Origin: Treponema sp.
Lineage (GTDB): Bacteria > Spirochaetota > Spirochaetia > Treponematales > Treponemataceae
Reading direction: 5' to 3'
Length of the DNA stretch: 14,588 nt
Assembly (NCBI GenBank): GCA_003447785.1
Contig: DLYJ01000140.1
Coordinates: forward strand, 1 to 14,588
Shown one piece after another: positions 13,552 through 14,588 of the stretch (position 1 is the first letter of the stretch; each line of letters starts with the position of its first letter). The notes beneath the pieces were generated by a model that saw only the letters and a list, made by a program, of their open reading frames with translations, was not told the DNA's origin and did no database searches. The translations under genes were made by a program, and so were the position numbers.

Positions 13552-13594
13552 AAAAAGGACCGCGTGAAGGAGGAGAAACAGCGGCCCTTTTTTT
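13552..13594 (+). terminator. Rho-independent terminator after uppP
   Basis: GGaCCGC (13557-13563) pairs with GCGGcCC (13581-13587), with one A-C mismatch. It is extended by an A-run (13552-13556) against seven Ts (13588-13594). The 17-nt loop is purine-rich and contains an AAGGAGG string. It ends the uppP transcript and insulates mtnN. Confidence 0.75.
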
Positions 13595-13643
13595 GATACT
13601 TTAATTAATTTCTTGCTGCTGAGAATAAAATATAGTAAAGCAA

Positions 13644-13690
13644 AAAAATGTGCAATAGAATTTAGTAGAAAAATTATGAAAAATGTGCAA
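13644..13690 (+). repeat. Direct repeat AAAAATGTGCAA, two copies 35 bp apart
   Basis: Identical 12-mers at 13644-13655 and 13679-13690 in the AT-rich region between the uppP terminator and mtnN. The 35-bp start-to-start spacing, a little over three helical turns, would put both copies on nearly the same face. A regulator site is possible; function unknown. Confidence 0.4.
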
Positions 13691-13715
13691 AAATAACGGA
13701 AGTTTAATGAATACT

Positions 13716-13730
13716 CCGCAAATATTGCGG
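13716..13730 (+). promoter_or_regulatory. Inverted repeat upstream of mtnN
   Basis: CCGCAA-ATA-TTGCGG is a perfect 6-3-6 dyad about 55 nt before the mtnN start, followed at once by a second TATTGCG half-site (13734-13739). It could be an operator or an early hairpin of the transcript. Confidence 0.4.
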
Positions 13731-13752
13731 TATATTGCGAAAACACTGGAAT

Positions 13753-13764
13753 ATTTTGCAAAAT
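13753..13764 (+). promoter_or_regulatory. 12-bp perfect palindrome before the mtnN SD
   Basis: ATTTTGCAAAAT is fully self-complementary and shares the TTGC/GCAA core with the inverted repeat at 13716-13730. It ends about 10 nt before AAAGGAG. Confidence 0.35.
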
Positions 13765-13785
13765 GCAACATAAAGGAGCGCTAAT

Positions 13786-14493
13786 ATGAAAACAATTGGT
13801 ATTATCGGAGCCATGCAGGTTGAAGTAGCTTACCTTCGTTCCCTGATGCAGGGCCGGGTGGAACAGACTCGTGCCGGTGGAATTTTGTTTGAAAAAGGAC
13901 AGATTAAAGATAAGGAAGTAGTTCTTGTACGCAGCGGGGTGGGAAAGGTTAACGCCGCTTTGTGCGCACAGAGACTTGCCCTTGAGTTTGGCTGCGAAGC
14001 CGTAATCAACACTGGAATTGCTGGTGCCATGGCAAAAGGTCTTGGCGTTATGGATTTTGTTGTGAGCACGGACGCAGTTCAGCATGATGTGGATGCCACC
14101 GGCTTTGGTTACAAAAAGGGGCAGATTCCTCAGATGGATGTATTCAGTTTTGAAGCTGACAGAAACCTCGTAAATTCAATTCAAAAAGCATTTGATTCAA
14201 GTGAATTTGCAAAAGAGCATAAAATGATTCAGGGACGAATTGCAACCGGCGACCAGTTTATTTCAGAAAAAAGTGTAAAAGAAAATATCGCAAAAAATTT
14301 TGAACCTGCATGTGTAGAAATGGAAGGTGCCGCCATTGCACAGGCTTGCTACCTCAACAATGTGCCTTTTGCAATTCTCCGCTGCATGAGTGATATGGCA
14401 GATGATTTGAGTTCCAACGGCTATGAATTCAACGAAGGAATTGCCGCTCAGATGAGCGCTAAGGTTGTAGAAAAAACCCTCGAATTGCTATAG
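13786..14493 (+). CDS. mtnN: 5'-methylthioadenosine/S-adenosylhomocysteine nucleosidase
   Basis: A 235-residue cytosolic enzyme of normal length. It removes adenine from S-adenosylhomocysteine, methylthioadenosine and 5'-deoxyadenosine. Landmarks are IIGAMQVEV with E13 (E12 of the E. coli enzyme), SGVGKVNAA (50-58), NTGIAGA (75-81), IATGDQF (152-158), VEMEGAA with E178 and E180 (ribose binding), and SDMAD with catalytic D203. The SD AAAGGAG is 7-8 nt from the ATG. It follows the uppP terminator and a leader rich in TTGC/GCAA dyads, so it has its own promoter, although no clear hexamer pair was found. A probable luxS starts 43 nt downstream; the nucleosidase product S-ribosylhomocysteine is the LuxS substrate. 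Confidence 0.96.
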   Translation: MKTIGIIGAMQVEVAYLRSLMQGRVEQTRAGGILFEKGQIKDKEVVLVRSGVGKVNAALCAQRLALEFGCEAVINTGIAGAMAKGLGVMDFVVSTDAVQHDVDATGFGYKKGQIPQMDVFSFEADRNLVNSIQKAFDSSEFAKEHKMIQGRIATGDQFISEKSVKENIAKNFEPACVEMEGAAIAQACYLNNVPFAILRCMSDMADDLSSNGYEFNEGIAAQMSAKVVEKTLELL

Positions 14494-14536
14494 AAAACAA
14501 AGGTCTTTTAGGATAAAATCATGGCGGGGGTGTATT

Positions 14537-14588
14537 ATGGAACTTAAAAAATACAACGTAGATAGTTTCAATTTAGATCATACAAAGG
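14537..14588 (+). CDS. luxS: Probable S-ribosylhomocysteine lyase LuxS, N-terminal fragment
   Basis: Only 17 codons are present before the window ends. They read MELKKYNVDSFNLDHTK. The VxSFxLDH segment matches the conserved LuxS N-terminus (for example VESFELDH in Bacillus). A GGGGGT SD-like run lies 6 nt upstream. Placement directly after mtnN fits strongly: MtnN makes S-ribosylhomocysteine, and LuxS splits it into homocysteine and the AI-2 precursor DPD. The zinc ligands (HxxEH and Cys) lie beyond the window, so the call rests on a short motif plus context. Confidence 0.75.
   Translation, partial: MELKKYNVDSFNLDHTK

Noticed and set aside
13567..13575. Near-perfect SD (AAGGAGG) in the terminator loop
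   Set aside because: No start codon at usable distance downstream before the T-run; purine-rich loops arise easily.
13549..13596. 15-codon ORF (MKKDRVKEEKQRPFF) spanning the hairpin after uppP
   Set aside because: It coincides exactly with a stem, loop and T-run that work as an intrinsic terminator. It has no SD, and its composition simply follows the A-run/T-run.
13528..14085. 185-codon open frame on the minus strand opposite mtnN and its leader
   Set aside because: Its first part is antisense to the well-supported mtnN gene and the rest crosses the terminator and AT-rich leader. Low-complexity Phe/Leu/Ile-rich ending, no SD and no recognisable family.

Overview
The window (about 14.6 kb, moderate GC) reads as ordinary chromosome of a host-associated spirochaete, most likely a Treponema-like gut or rumen organism. 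That placement is inference from overall protein character (a plastid-type soluble glycerolipid acyltransferase, a degenerate GGDEF/intact EAL protein, dense convergent and divergent gene packing). No rRNA, tRNA, transposase, integrase or CRISPR array is visible.

Layout. (1) 1-752, minus strand: the start of an ABC-F-like ATPase (cut by the window edge), preceded by a bacteriohemerythrin. (2) 782-3412, plus: a metal-resistance unit with a near-consensus promoter, a perfect 7-2-7 ArsR-type operator, an ArsR/SmtB repressor with a complete alpha-5 zinc site, and a P1B-2 (Zn/Cd/Pb) ATPase whose N-terminus is a His/Cys-rich tail. The ATPase gene runs 77 nt into the convergent M15 peptidoglycan peptidase (3336-4016, minus). 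(3) 4127-4366, plus: a 79-aa orphan. (4) 4350-7404, plus: a structured leader, a soluble acyltransferase, a MATE exporter and a HAD hydrolase, the last two overlapping by ATGA. (5) 7396-10136, minus: an M3 oligoendopeptidase followed by a PfkB sugar kinase. (6) 10220-13594, plus: a PAS-GGDEF-EAL protein, an alpha/beta hydrolase and UppP, closed by a Rho-independent terminator. (7) 13595-14588, plus: a palindrome-rich leader, MTA/SAH nucleosidase (mtnN/pfs) and the first 17 codons of a probable luxS.

How the genes work together. Repressor and ATPase form a self-contained zinc/cadmium efflux circuit. mtnN and luxS are consecutive steps of S-adenosylhomocysteine detoxification, whose by-product is the AI-2 precursor. 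UppP (lipid carrier recycling) and the M15 peptidase belong to cell-wall metabolism. The EAL protein is expected to lower c-di-GMP.

The most interesting signals are regulatory. Five start codons (hemerythrin, M15 peptidase, 79-aa orphan, M3 peptidase, EAL protein) have no Shine-Dalgarno sequence but carry a -10 hexamer (TATAAT or close) ending exactly 6-7 nt before the ATG, the geometry expected of leaderless mRNAs. Genes inside operons or with true leaders have SD sequences instead. Second, the leader of the acyltransferase gene has one arm that can pair with either of two downstream GTTTTTCG copies, the second of which covers the SD, which looks like a switchable leader. No wholly new multi-gene system is evident.
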